A stretch of DNA of 62,267 nucleotides, taken from assembly GCF_004769635.1 (NCBI RefSeq), contig NZ_RQGH01000003.1, positions 1-62,267 on the forward strand, in the 5' to 3' direction. Below are positions 37,400-46,703 of this stretch, in pieces (positions within the stretch are counted from its first letter, which is position 1; each line of letters starts with the position of its first letter). Position numbers and translations under genes: made by a program. This stretch comes from Leptospira jelokensis (GTDB lineage Bacteria > Spirochaetota > Leptospiria > Leptospirales > Leptospiraceae). The notes below the pieces were generated by a model. It saw nothing but the letters and a program-made list of their open reading frames with translations, did no database searches and was not told the DNA's origin.

Positions 37400-37785
37400 A
37401 ATAACCTAAAGATGAGGATGTAGTAAAGTGCACTCCAAATGAAGATGGAAACTAAAATGAAGATGGGTTTGAAGGAGCTGATGATGGATTCTTTTGTTTT
37501 TTTAGGACCCATTTCCCAATCGGAATCCTTGGGAACCATGGAACCAAATTGCCAAGCTCTGTCAGGGAACGGGAGAGGGGACTCTCTTTTGATATTGTTT
37601 GTCTTTACATATTCCAACCAAACGTTCCAATCTGTTTCCCATTGGCACGAAATGGAAACGTTTTTGAAAAAATCGGAAAGGGTATTGGCGATGTTATATT
37701 CGTTTTGGATTCCCGATAACAAAAGGAAAGTTCGCAGACGTTCACTCAGTTCTATTTGGTACAAGGTATTATTTTGATATGCCAT
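37396..37785 (-). CDS. OpgH N-terminal-region-like small membrane protein
   Basis: 129 aa: soluble N-terminus (1-100) with 'PLPFPDRAWQFGSMVPKDSDWE', then one membrane helix (about 107-127). It ends at the opgH start with a 4-bp overlap and begins within opgG. In E. coli OpgH the same order (cytosolic N-region, 'FPD...', first TM) is fused to the transferase, so this looks like a split opgH; the E. coli N-region is known to contact FtsZ. Sequence similarity is weak, so the call is from position and topology. Confidence 0.6.
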   Translation of the reverse strand: MAYQNNTLYQIELSERLRTFLLLSGIQNEYNIANTLSDFFKNVSISCQWETDWNVWLEYVKTNNIKRESPLPFPDRAWQFGSMVPKDSDWEMGPKKTKESIISSFKPIFILVSIFIWSALYYILIFRLL

Positions 37786-39334
37786 CTCGATAGATCCATG
37801 TTTCTGTGATTTTTTGGTTTTCTTTCTCTAAATGAACATTCCAAGTAGACACTTCTATGGGTGAAGTATGCCAAATTTGTAATCTCCATTGGTCAAGTTC
37901 TCGGATCTTTTCGATTTGGTACCGAATTTGATCCGCTGGGATCATGTCATTTTTGATCGCGGCTTTCAGTTCTGTTTTTGGATCTAAGGCCTTTAGCAAA
38001 TCACCTGTGAAGTACACGGTTAACATTTTTTCTTTTGGGAATAGAGGGTCAGTCCCTTTGTAATAGGAGGATGTTTTTCCTAAGCTGTGTGATTCAGGTG
38101 ATTTTTCCAAATAACTTAGTTTGTATTGGTATTCGAATCCTTCTTTCAAATTGGGAGGGATGTTTGGTTCCCAAAAAATAGTGATGTTGTCATCGGAATC
38201 TAGATTGGTTGTGAATTCTAAAAGATAGAGTTCACCTTCACCCCAATCCCCTTTGGGTTCGACCCAAACACTTGGCCTACGATGGTATAACAATTTTTCA
38301 TCTTGGTAACTTTTGAATTTTCGATCCCTTTGGATGAGGCCAAATCCTTTGGGATGGTTCAGTTCGATTCTTGTGAGTTTGGTTTTTTTGGGATTGATGA
38401 GTGGCCTCCATTCCCAATTCTCTTCGCCAAGATATGTGAGCAGTCCATCAGAGTCGTGGATCTCTGGATGGATGTTGCCAAGGATTGGGATGTTGGATTC
38501 ACCATAGAGAAACATGGAGGTGAGTGGAGCAAATCCCAAACGTTTGATTTTTTTTCGTAAGTAAATTTTGGCTCGTATGTCAATCGTTGTGACCTCGCCA
38601 GGTGTGACAAAAAATTCATACGCACCGACAACGGATTCACTGTTCATGATGGCATAAATCAAAATGGAGGAATCATTTTTTTCGGGGCGTTTGATATAAA
38701 AACTTTCAAAGATTGGGAATTCTTCTTTTCCGTCAGGGCCGGTGTTGATGGCAAGCCCCCTTCCTGACAAACCATACACTTGGCCTTTGGATAAGGCACG
38801 GAAATAAGAAGACCCTTGGAATACTAAAAACTCTTCCAGTGCTTCCTTTTGGTTGATGGGGTAATGGACTCGAAAGCCAGTGTACTGTAATTTTTTACTT
38901 AATTCAAAAAAGTCATCTGTGAGTGGGAGGTTCCCAAATTGAAACCGAGAAGAATCATAAGGGATCTCCACTGGTTTTTCTCCGATCACTTCATAGATTT
39001 TGATCCCATTGCTATAAATATGGCCTGGGTGGAAAAAATGCAATTGGTAGGGGAGTGCTAAATTTTTCCAAATGGCAACATCGGGTTTGTATTCAATTTG
39101 CCTATAGTCCTCGAAACTGATTCCATCGAGACCTGGAATTTTATACACAGGGGTTGGGATGAATTTAGATTTTAATTTTTCTTTTGCAATTCTGTCTGCA
39201 GCATTGAAATCAAAAATTTCAACATGGGGGGTGATGGAAAAGAGAGCATGGAACGAGAGATCATTTTTTTTAAAGACAACCAAGACACATAACAAAATGG
39301 CAATGATGGCAAAGTATATGTTTAATTTCTTCAT
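37769..39334 (-). CDS. opgG: glucans biosynthesis protein G (OpgG/MdoG)
   Basis: 521 aa from ATG 39334, chosen because it puts an N-terminal signal anchor first ('LNIYFAIIAILLCVLVVF'). Typical OpgG features: 'PHVEIFDFNAADRIAKEKLKS', 'FEDYRQIEYKPDVAIW', 'FQLHFFHPG'-like 'YQLHFFHPGHIYSNGIKIYEV', 'GRGLAINTGPDGKEEFPIFESFYI', and 'WRPLINPKK'. A periplasmic protein needed for branching or release of periplasmic glucans. First in the opgG - small gene - opgH operon. Confidence 0.92.
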   Translation of the reverse strand: MKKLNIYFAIIAILLCVLVVFKKNDLSFHALFSITPHVEIFDFNAADRIAKEKLKSKFIPTPVYKIPGLDGISFEDYRQIEYKPDVAIWKNLALPYQLHFFHPGHIYSNGIKIYEVIGEKPVEIPYDSSRFQFGNLPLTDDFFELSKKLQYTGFRVHYPINQKEALEEFLVFQGSSYFRALSKGQVYGLSGRGLAINTGPDGKEEFPIFESFYIKRPEKNDSSILIYAIMNSESVVGAYEFFVTPGEVTTIDIRAKIYLRKKIKRLGFAPLTSMFLYGESNIPILGNIHPEIHDSDGLLTYLGEENWEWRPLINPKKTKLTRIELNHPKGFGLIQRDRKFKSYQDEKLLYHRRPSVWVEPKGDWGEGELYLLEFTTNLDSDDNITIFWEPNIPPNLKEGFEYQYKLSYLEKSPESHSLGKTSSYYKGTDPLFPKEKMLTVYFTGDLLKALDPKTELKAAIKNDMIPADQIRYQIEKIRELDQWRLQIWHTSPIEVSTWNVHLEKENQKITETWIYRDGISK

Positions 39335-39476
39335 AAGAATGATTCTTTGAAACAATCTCGATCGGTCATTCAAATTCTGTAATGCAGTCAAATAGTTTCA
39401 CTAAACATGGATTAAGCAATGGGAAGATTTTTTTCAGTTGCATGATTCATTTCGTTCGAAATCATTCTCCCAACTT

Positions 39477-40958
39477 ATGAAGTCTCATTTGAAATTCTAT
39501 GTTTGTCTTGTTTTCGTTTTTTTCGCAAATTTTGTGAGTTGTTTGAGTGAACAAAAAGCAGAGAAAGTATTCGGTGCCTCTGTTGTTTCCTCTGACAAAC
39601 CACAATCATTTAAAAAAATTGCACCCTTAACCGCCAATTCCCTTGGCTCAAGGAAAAATCTTTATGAACATGGATGGGCTGTGATCCCTTCAGGGAAAAA
39701 AGCAATCGATCTATCCCAAGAAAATCTAATGAGTGCTAACGTTGCCAGGGCCATGGTACTTGTGAAATTAAAAAAACGAAGTGAAGATTTCCCAGGTAAA
39801 CTTGGTAGTACGATGGAAGCTGTGAAAAATTGGACGAAGGAAGGGTATTCCGATGGAACCAAACGAACAGAAGATATTTATGATGCCGGTCTTGAGTTAT
39901 CAAAAGAAGAGTGGAAACTTTCCAAATCCAGTTTTATGGAAGCGGGAGACCGCTTTGTTTTGGGATATGTATATTTGGTTCCGAGAGTCAAATCCGATAT
40001 CGATGTATTGGATAAAGAACTGAGCCGGTTTGCGGAATCAAGAGATCAGAAATCAAACCAACTCAATCAATTGTTTGCTTCGACCTTAAAAAACAATTCA
40101 AAGAATATTATGAACTCTTGGGGAGATTCCTTTAAAAAAGCATCGGATGAATTCACACGAAATTATGAAGAGTCAGGGGAAAGGGGCAATGCCCTTCTTG
40201 CCCTCATTGATATCTTCCAAGGGTATACGGTTGCATTGAAGGAAGTCGTGATTTCTCCTCTTGCCAAAACCACGGTGAATACGGGAGAGCTCTTAGTTGT
40301 GAATGGAGTGTATGTCCCTCTTTCACAAGGGATGAACTTTTCTTCCAATGCACTCGTTTCAACCGGTTTGGTTTTTTATTACGGAACAAAATCGGGATAC
40401 AGAGTTTTTTCTCCCACATTGGAAGCAGGGCTCTTTAGTTCGATTGGGATTCTATCGGCATCGGCAACTGTACCCACGTACACATCGGGAACTTCCATTG
40501 CTCTCTTCAACCAGGTGACCTCAGTCGCTGCAACGACTGCAGGTGGTGCCATCGGAGCAACAGGTGGGGTTGGGCTTGAATCGGCAGCGTATGCAACAGG
40601 CCTTACCTATGACCTCACAACGGGTGTGGCAGAAGCGGGAATGTACACAATGAGTTCTGGAGTTGTTTTAGGTTATACGGCTCTCACAGCTTTACCACCA
40701 CAGATTTTACTCACAGCAGTGGATGGTCCAATTTTCATCACCTATGATGGCCCAAGGGTTGTCATCGCAGTTGTGAAAGGGAATTATGCAGGTTATGATG
40801 ATATCCCAACGGGAACTGTGATTAACTTAGAAGAAGCAAAAAAACAAGGCCGTGTAAAAGTATTAACCGATGATCCGAAACTCATCAAAAAGGTGTTAGA
40901 TGCCGAGATGTCAGAGCAATTGAAACGTTCCAAAAAATTAGAGGCACAAACAAAGTGA
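39477..40958 (+). CDS. large Gly/Ala-rich lipoprotein A
   Basis: 493 aa from ATG 39477; lipobox FVSC (Cys about 22). The middle third is charged and helical; about residues 275-425 form a long Gly/Ala/Thr-rich hydrophobic stretch ('VAATTAGGAIGATGGVGL', 'SSGVVLGYTALTALPP') like a glycine zipper that could insert in or cross a membrane. The C-terminal 60 residues return to a charged domain ('VIAVVKGNYAGYDD...'). A paralogue follows directly, overlapping by 4 bp (GTGA). Function unknown; no family recognised. Confidence 0.7.
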   Translation: MKSHLKFYVCLVFVFFANFVSCLSEQKAEKVFGASVVSSDKPQSFKKIAPLTANSLGSRKNLYEHGWAVIPSGKKAIDLSQENLMSANVARAMVLVKLKKRSEDFPGKLGSTMEAVKNWTKEGYSDGTKRTEDIYDAGLELSKEEWKLSKSSFMEAGDRFVLGYVYLVPRVKSDIDVLDKELSRFAESRDQKSNQLNQLFASTLKNNSKNIMNSWGDSFKKASDEFTRNYEESGERGNALLALIDIFQGYTVALKEVVISPLAKTTVNTGELLVVNGVYVPLSQGMNFSSNALVSTGLVFYYGTKSGYRVFSPTLEAGLFSSIGILSASATVPTYTSGTSIALFNQVTSVAATTAGGAIGATGGVGLESAAYATGLTYDLTTGVAEAGMYTMSSGVVLGYTALTALPPQILLTAVDGPIFITYDGPRVVIAVVKGNYAGYDDIPTGTVINLEEAKKQGRVKVLTDDPKLIKKVLDAEMSEQLKRSKKLEAQTK

Positions 40959-42751
40959 AATCCAATCCATTATTAAAAGCCAATTGTTTTCTTATCTCCT
41001 GTTTCCTTCTTGTTACTTGTGCAAGTTCTGATAAGAAGGCGGAAGATCCATTAAAGAATACCAAAAAACTTGTGATCGAAGGTCACAGCTCTCTCTATTA
41101 CCAAGGGGCACTCCCTGTGAAAGGGACAAGCATCAAGTTCATCCCTCCCATGGAAGAGGCATCGATTACCGTACTTGGGAGTCGTTATGATTTTGCCGCG
41201 GAACAATTTTCCAAATCCATGATTCGTGCTTCAGAATCAGTCGTGATTGTGAAAGACGGAACAAAAATGAGTTGGAAGGCAGCAGGGAACATCAATGAGA
41301 AAGGAGAAGAGGTTCGTAAGTACTTAAGTGAGAATGCAACGAAACCTGGTCTCTTCATTATGTATGCATCTGTTGCCGAATCTTATGGCCTTATTGGTTC
41401 TTCGTTTGATCGTGGGAAACAAAGCCACCAAGCAGTGATCGCAAAATCCGCAGAAATCCGAAAGGAGTGGGATGAATGGGCCGAGATGCAACTCAATAAA
41501 GAGATGCCAAAAGATACTTCGCCTTCTGCAAAAAAAAGATTCCAAAAGTACCAAGAAAATTTCCAAAAAGATTTTGAATCTACTGTATACGGCTACATAG
41601 ATTTGGATGAAGCGTTAAAGGCATCATGGAATGAATCGTACGAAGACTTTCGAAAGGGTGGATTTTTTAGTCGGAATTCTGAAATCAACGAGATTCGTTC
41701 TGCCGTTTCTGAATCGATTTTTGGAAGTTGGAAAGAAACCATTTTCCAATATGGAAAGGAAACAAAAGAAGAGTTAGGGAGAGCCAAAGGAGAAATTGAG
41801 GCCATCGCTGACAAAGACGAAGGCATTCCCACTGCCTTACTCAAATCCTTTTCAAGAGCGACCAAAGCAATTTTGTATGACAGTATCATCAAACCAATTG
41901 GAAAGTTTGCTCTGTTGTCTGTTGGTTATGTGACTTGGAATGGGCTCATTTATCCTGTAGCACTCAGTGCAAACGCTGCAGGGACAACCATGTATGGGTT
42001 AGTGGAAACAATTACACTCACAGGGAAAGGTGTTGTGTATTTGACCGCACCAAGCATTGAACTTGTTTTGGGATCAATCATCAATAGTACAGAAGTAGTT
42101 GTACATGAATCAGTCCAGTCGTTAGACAAAGGTGCAAAGATCACTTCTGCCATGTCTCGGAAATCCTCTGCATATTCGGTGAAGTCTGCTGCCTTTGTCA
42201 CTGAGTCATCTGGGAAATACATCCTTGCTCCCATGAGTTATGTTGGTGTGACAACGGGACAGGCTGTCTTGGGTGGCGGGCTTGCTGTCACAGGGACAGT
42301 GGCAGGTGGGACTGTGGCCGGGGCATCTGCCACCACTGAGGTGGTCACGTATGCTTCGTCTAGGGCTACGTCGGCTACGGTGGGTGTCGTTGGAACAGCT
42401 GCTTCTTTTGGAACCGGTGTGACCTATGGAGTGTACCAAGTCACAAAAGCGGTTGGGGTTCCCTCAGGTGTTGCGATAGGAACAGGCATCGTGCTTAGTT
42501 ATGAGTTTATGGCTCAAATCTCTGCGCATTCCATTTTGGCAGTCGCTGATTGCACGTATTTAGTGTTATCCCTTGAGGGAGGCAAATGGGTTGTCTATGG
42601 AGTGAAGGATCATTCTAAGAAAGCAACACGGTTGTTATCGGGGGCTGTCGTTGACTTAGACCAGATCCGAAAAGAAGGTGGGACGGTTGTAAAAGTACCG
42701 ATGGAACCAGGGGAAGTAGAAAAAATACTAGGTAAAAAAAAGAAAAAGTAA
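40955..42751 (+). CDS. large Gly/Ala-rich lipoprotein B (paralogue of A)
   Basis: 598 aa with GTG start inside the upstream stop. Lipobox LLVTC (Cys about 22). Same order as lipoprotein A: charged helical part (50-310), Gly/Ala-rich hydrophobic part (about 315-530, 'VLGGGLAVTGTVAGGTVAGAS'), then a C-terminal charged domain ('WVVYGVKDHSKKATRLLSGAVVDLDQIRKEG' matching 'VIAVVKGNYAGYDDIPTGTVINLEEAKKQG'). The tandem duplication suggests they act as a pair in the envelope. Confidence 0.7.
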   Translation: MKSNPLLKANCFLISCFLLVTCASSDKKAEDPLKNTKKLVIEGHSSLYYQGALPVKGTSIKFIPPMEEASITVLGSRYDFAAEQFSKSMIRASESVVIVKDGTKMSWKAAGNINEKGEEVRKYLSENATKPGLFIMYASVAESYGLIGSSFDRGKQSHQAVIAKSAEIRKEWDEWAEMQLNKEMPKDTSPSAKKRFQKYQENFQKDFESTVYGYIDLDEALKASWNESYEDFRKGGFFSRNSEINEIRSAVSESIFGSWKETIFQYGKETKEELGRAKGEIEAIADKDEGIPTALLKSFSRATKAILYDSIIKPIGKFALLSVGYVTWNGLIYPVALSANAAGTTMYGLVETITLTGKGVVYLTAPSIELVLGSIINSTEVVVHESVQSLDKGAKITSAMSRKSSAYSVKSAAFVTESSGKYILAPMSYVGVTTGQAVLGGGLAVTGTVAGGTVAGASATTEVVTYASSRATSATVGVVGTAASFGTGVTYGVYQVTKAVGVPSGVAIGTGIVLSYEFMAQISAHSILAVADCTYLVLSLEGGKWVVYGVKDHSKKATRLLSGAVVDLDQIRKEGGTVVKVPMEPGEVEKILGKKKKK

Positions 42752-42762
42752 ACGATAGGTGA

Positions 42763-43659
42763 ATGCCAGAGGGTCAGAGAAACATCCTAATCATTGAAGA
42801 TTCTGACCTACAACGGAAATTACTCAGTCGTTGGGTTATCAAAAATGGTTACAACGCGATTGAAGCGGAAACCATTTCTGTTGCTCGGGAAAAGATTCTC
42901 AGTGAACCAATCGATGTCGTTTTACTCGATTGGGAATTACCTGATGGCAATGGGATCGATTTAATTTCTGACATTCTATCTACCTCACCAGTAGGTTGGC
43001 TTCCGATCATTATGGTGACAGGCCATACAGAACCAGAATATTTTAAATTAGCAATCGAGGCAGGGGCAACAGATTATATCACAAAACCTGCCAAAGAAAT
43101 CGAACTACTCGCAAGAATTTTTAGTGCCTTACGAATCAAAGCCTTACATGACCAATTGCGTGAAACGGCGATCCGTGATGTGATGACTGGCTTATACAAC
43201 AGACGTTATATGGAAGAGAGGATCGAACAAGAATTCCAACGTTGCAAAAGGCATAGTAGCCAATTATCAATGGCAATGATCGATATTGATAAGTTTAAAT
43301 CGATCAATGATACATACGGGCATGAAATTGGAGACCAAGTGATCAAACAATTGGCCCATGAGTTAAAAACGAGTTTTCGAAAATCAGATATCATTTCTCG
43401 TTTTGGTGGGGAAGAGTTTGTCATCCTATTCCCAGAAACAGGAATTGTAGATGCGACAAGAATTTTGGACCGCGTGCGAGAGAATGTATCCAAACTTGAG
43501 ATGAAATCGGATACAGATCAAATGTTCCATTTTACGTTTAGTGGTGGAGTTGCTGGTGGAGAGCTAGCAGACTTTCAATCCAATCATGAATTATTAAAAA
43601 TTGCTGATAAAAATTTATATGAAGCAAAGTCTTCTGGACGAAACAAAATCGTAAGTTAA
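42763..43659 (+). CDS. response regulator with GGDEF domain (diguanylate cyclase)
   Basis: 298 aa. REC domain 1-120 with phospho-acceptor Asp56 (LLDWELP) and Lys in 'YITKPAKE'. GGDEF domain about 140-298 with 'RDVMTGLYNRRYM', 'DIDKFKSINDTYGHEIGD', and active site GGEEF near 213. An inhibitory RxxD site (RKSD) lies five residues before GGEEF. It should make cyclic di-GMP upon phosphorylation, with product feedback. No kinase gene adjoins; the PAS kinase at 46704 is the closest. Confidence 0.92.
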   Translation: MPEGQRNILIIEDSDLQRKLLSRWVIKNGYNAIEAETISVAREKILSEPIDVVLLDWELPDGNGIDLISDILSTSPVGWLPIIMVTGHTEPEYFKLAIEAGATDYITKPAKEIELLARIFSALRIKALHDQLRETAIRDVMTGLYNRRYMEERIEQEFQRCKRHSSQLSMAMIDIDKFKSINDTYGHEIGDQVIKQLAHELKTSFRKSDIISRFGGEEFVILFPETGIVDATRILDRVRENVSKLEMKSDTDQMFHFTFSGGVAGGELADFQSNHELLKIADKNLYEAKSSGRNKIVS

Positions 43660-43676
43660 CGCATTAGATTATCCCC

Positions 43677-44723
43677 TTGAACATCCACCATTCCTTTTAC
43701 CAATTAACGCCCGATACAATTTTAAATGCTGTTGAATCCCTTGGTTACGAAACAACCGGAAGGTATTTTGTTTTAAACAGTGTTGAGAATCGTGTTTATG
43801 ATATTGAAACTGCGAAAGCAGGAAGGATCGTGGTTAAGTTCTATCGACCTGGGAAATGGAATGAAAAACAAATCCTAGAAGAACACGCTTTCTTAAATGA
43901 ATTAGCAGAAGAAGAGATCCCTGTTTTAGCTCCTATTGCCATTGGCGGGAAAACTCTTTTTGAATGGGGTGGGATTTACTTTGCCATTTGGCCGTTACGT
44001 AACGGTAGGATTGTGGAAGAAATCCAAGCGGATGATTTGGAACGAGTAGGTGCCTTACTCGGAAGGATTCATTCTGTGGGGAAAAGGAGTCAGATTGTTA
44101 GAAGGCCCTCACTCGATATTCCAAGTTATGGGCTTTCGTCTCTTCAGTACATCTTAGATAAAAAATTGATTTTGAATGCTGCCTTAGCGGATCGATACGA
44201 AAAAAATGCACGCAGTGCCTTTCAGGTTTTTGAATCACTCATCAAAGAATATAAGATCCCTTCCCAAAGGATCCACGGTGATTGTCACAAAGGGAATTTA
44301 TTAATCTCCAGTGATGGGTTTAGCATTTTAGATTTTGATGATTTTTTACATGGACCCATCGTACAAGATTTTTGGATGTTACTTCCGTTTGGCGAATCAG
44401 ATCGTAGGCATGAGTTCTTTGACTTTTTTAGTGGTTACTGTATGTTTGCAGACTTTGATGAAAATTGGCTAAAACTCATTGAACCGCTTAGAATCATACG
44501 TTTCATCCATTATGCAGCTTGGATTGGAAAACGTTGGGAAGATCCATCGTTTCCATCCTTATTCCCACATTTTGGAACCGAAGAGTATTGGTTAAAGGAA
44601 ACACTAGACTTAGAGAATGCAAACCGAGATTTGGACGAGGCCAATCCAACGCCTTCTACATCGAAGGAAAACGAAGAACCGGAAATGACAAATAAAGATT
44701 TTTTTTGGGATTGGGAAAACTAA
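43677..44723 (+). CDS. SrkA/YihE-like protein kinase
   Basis: 348 aa from a TTG start 17 bp after the GGDEF gene. 'ENRVYDIETAKAGRIVVKFYRPGKW' (ATP site Lys), 'RIHGDCHKGNLLIS' (catalytic loop Asp) and 'ILDFDDFLHGP' (Mg-binding Asp) match the stress-response kinase SrkA family, which phosphorylates proteins in cell-envelope stress. E. coli SrkA is about 330 aa. Probably co-transcribed with the GGDEF regulator. Confidence 0.85.
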   Translation: MNIHHSFYQLTPDTILNAVESLGYETTGRYFVLNSVENRVYDIETAKAGRIVVKFYRPGKWNEKQILEEHAFLNELAEEEIPVLAPIAIGGKTLFEWGGIYFAIWPLRNGRIVEEIQADDLERVGALLGRIHSVGKRSQIVRRPSLDIPSYGLSSLQYILDKKLILNAALADRYEKNARSAFQVFESLIKEYKIPSQRIHGDCHKGNLLISSDGFSILDFDDFLHGPIVQDFWMLLPFGESDRRHEFFDFFSGYCMFADFDENWLKLIEPLRIIRFIHYAAWIGKRWEDPSFPSLFPHFGTEEYWLKETLDLENANRDLDEANPTPSTSKENEEPEMTNKDFFWDWEN

Positions 44724-44726
44724 GTT

Positions 44727-45512
44727 TCAGAGAAGGTGGGATAGTGCCACAGCCAAGGCATGGGAAACATTCAAAGAATCGATTTGATTTTTCATCGGGA
44801 TATAACCAATCACATCCGCTATGTCGAGGATAGTTTCTTCAATGCCATCTGCTTCATTGCCAATGACAAGGACTAGGTTTTTTGGTTTCCCTATTTCATG
44901 GATTGTTTTGGTTTTTTGTAAGTGGTAGGCATTTTCTTTTGGGAGAGCCATAGCGATTGTATTGGCCGATCTCTCTTTGAGTCGTTTGATCGAATCGAGG
45001 AGACTCGTTGTTTTGGCTAATTCCAATTGGAAGATTGCACCCATAGAAACTCTGACAGACCTTCTGAGATACGGTGAGGCTGACTTTGCATCCAAGAGAA
45101 TGGACTGAATGCCAAATGCTGCTGCATTGCGAAGGATTGAACCGATGTTTTCGCTATCCACAATCGAATTGATGATGAGGATGGGGAAGGTTAGGTTTTC
45201 TTCCGTTGCCCACCTTTGTTTGCCTACTGCCATAAACCCTTGGTGGACATGAAATCCAATGGTTTCTTCAAAGATGGATTTATCTGCTACAAAACATTGG
45301 TTTGGATCAATTAACTTTCTTTCGATGAGGTCTTTATGTTTAAGCCAATACTTTTCTGTACAAAAAACAGAGGTAACTGCAAAATCTGACAGTAACAACC
45401 GAACCGCCGTTTTCTCGTGATCGGCAATGAAAGATTCTGAGGGTGATTCCTTTGCCTTCAGGAGGTGGTAATCGCTCAGTCTTTCGTCATGTGGGGTAAA
45501 GATTTTTTGCAT
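44727..45512 (-). CDS. TrmH/SpoU-family RNA 2'-O-methyltransferase
   Basis: 261 aa. Substrate-binding N-terminal half, then the SPOUT knot: 'LIINSIVDSENIGSILRNAAAFGIQSILL' (motif 1), 'LVLVIGNEADGIEE' (motif 2), 'IPMKNQIDSLNVSHALAVAL' (motif 3 with S-L-N-V-S). It methylates the 2'-OH of a tRNA or rRNA residue; the exact target is not readable from the sequence. Convergent with the SrkA-like gene, 3 bp apart. Confidence 0.88.
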   Translation of the reverse strand: MQKIFTPHDERLSDYHLLKAKESPSESFIADHEKTAVRLLLSDFAVTSVFCTEKYWLKHKDLIERKLIDPNQCFVADKSIFEETIGFHVHQGFMAVGKQRWATEENLTFPILIINSIVDSENIGSILRNAAAFGIQSILLDAKSASPYLRRSVRVSMGAIFQLELAKTTSLLDSIKRLKERSANTIAMALPKENAYHLQKTKTIHEIGKPKNLVLVIGNEADGIEETILDIADVIGYIPMKNQIDSLNVSHALAVALSHLL

Positions 45513-45599
45513 GGGTTAAAAATTGATCTTTCGATCTTTTATGTACCTACTGAAACTGAAGCAAGAAAGCGCTGTTATCCGAAGTAGTGGGTTTTTAGA

Positions 45600-45902
45600 T
45601 TATTTTTCTATTAATTTTCCAGTAACAAATTTATGAATTAAGCTAGAAATAAAGGTTTGGTAAGGTAATCCTTCTTCGAAAGCTTTCTTTTGGATCGATT
45701 GCAAATCTAATTGATTAAGCCGAATGTTAATTCTTTTGTTCTTAGCTAAAGTCGCAGAGGCAGCTTTCTGATAACTACTGATTAATTTATGATTCAATCC
45801 AATTGATTTCCATTCACCAGCTTCATATGAAGTGAGAATGTCATTTTCTTCTTTAGAAAGCGAAGGTATATTTTTTGATGTTTTATTTTTCTTAGATTTC
45901 AT
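45600..45902 (-). CDS. BrnA-like antitoxin
   Basis: 100 aa: basic N-terminus, 'SYEAGEWKSIGLN', then a ribbon-helix-helix-like C-terminus ('INIRLNQLDLQSIQKKAFEEGLPYQTFISSLIHKFV'). It directly follows the BrnT-like gene with a 1-bp gap on the same strand, the usual toxin-first order of brnTA. It should neutralise the toxin and bind the promoter. Confidence 0.75.
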   Translation of the reverse strand: MKSKKNKTSKNIPSLSKEENDILTSYEAGEWKSIGLNHKLISSYQKAASATLAKNKRINIRLNQLDLQSIQKKAFEEGLPYQTFISSLIHKFVTGKLIEK

Positions 45903-45903
45903 T

Positions 45904-46185
45904 TTAATCGCCTTCCTTCAAAAGATAATTTCGGGTAGCCTTTCTGCTTGGTATAATCGTTTTGAGAAAAATCTCGTCTTTATTTTCAATAAAAAGAACT
46001 AAGTAGACGTAGCCGTCAATTTCAATAACGAAGATTGATTGGTTTGGATATTTATCCTGATTCGGGTGTTTAATGATATCCAAAAGAAATCCATTCTCAA
46101 TTTGAAAAAGAATTAATGCAAAAGAAATTCCTCGTTCTTTTCGTAAGATTTCGTCTTTCTCTAAATCCCAACGATAATTCTTCAC
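45904..46185 (-). CDS. BrnT-like toxin
   Basis: 93 aa: 'YRWDLEKDEILRKERGISFALILFQIENG...QSIFVIEIDGYVYLVLFIENKDEIFLKTIIPSRKATRNYLLKE' fits the BrnT family (F-x-W-D-x-x-K ... R-x-I-S-A-R-x-A-x-x-x-E), a RelE-like ribonuclease. Key Arg/Lys in the 'SRKATRNY' segment are kept. Partner antitoxin at 45600. Toxicity is inferred. Confidence 0.78.
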   Translation of the reverse strand: MKNYRWDLEKDEILRKERGISFALILFQIENGFLLDIIKHPNQDKYPNQSIFVIEIDGYVYLVLFIENKDEIFLKTIIPSRKATRNYLLKEGD

Positions 46186-46314
46186 TCAAATATATCTGAT
46201 GACAATGTGTGCCTCGTGTCAAGTATTTCTATCTTAATACTTTTCTGAATCATTTTTAAAAAGTAGATACAATATTTTTAGAGAAAAATTTACTACGATT
46301 CCGTAGAATCTTCG

Positions 46315-46550
46315 TTATTTCACAATCTCATATTCATTTTGAACAAATCCATTTGAAAAGGATTTTGTTTTTCTGAGTTTGAGTTCAATCACGCGGTCGG
46401 TCTCACCAAAAAGAGGGATCCCACTGCAAGTAAAATGGGAATTTGTGTGATTGTGATTGCATCGAGCATGGATACCTGAAGCAAAGACTGGATCAATTTG
46501 CCTTCGTCAACATAGGAATCTTCTTCAATCAATCGTTCGATAACGCTCGT
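46315..46550 (-). pseudogene. RibD/DHFR-family fragment (frameshifted, 5'-truncated)
   Basis: Read on the minus strand, the segment encodes 'YVDEGKLIQSLLQV' then 'DAITITQIPILL' in one frame and, after a one-base loss near 46428, 'GIPLFGETDRVIELKL' and 'SFSNGFVQNEYEIVK' in another, ending at TAA (46315). The joined text matches the C-terminal end of RibD_C / dihydrofolate-reductase-like proteins ('YVDGGKTIQSFL...ITITRIPILLGSGIPLFG'). A stop at 46551-46553 closes the upper frame and no start is present. It is a decayed gene, not expressed as an enzyme. Confidence 0.75.
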
Positions 46551-46703
46551 TTATCCTAAATTGGATTCATACCTAACTTGAGTGGAACTACTAAATTAGA
46601 ATCATTCTGAAATCAAATCAATCGTCCCATCATGATTTAAAATGAGTTGCGTTCCGCATCTTTTCGTTTTTCTATACAAATACTCGTTAAAGTATCGATT
46701 TTC

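Noticed and set aside
43206..43493. 95-aa minus-strand ORF inside the GGDEF gene
   Set aside because: Shadow of a conserved catalytic domain.
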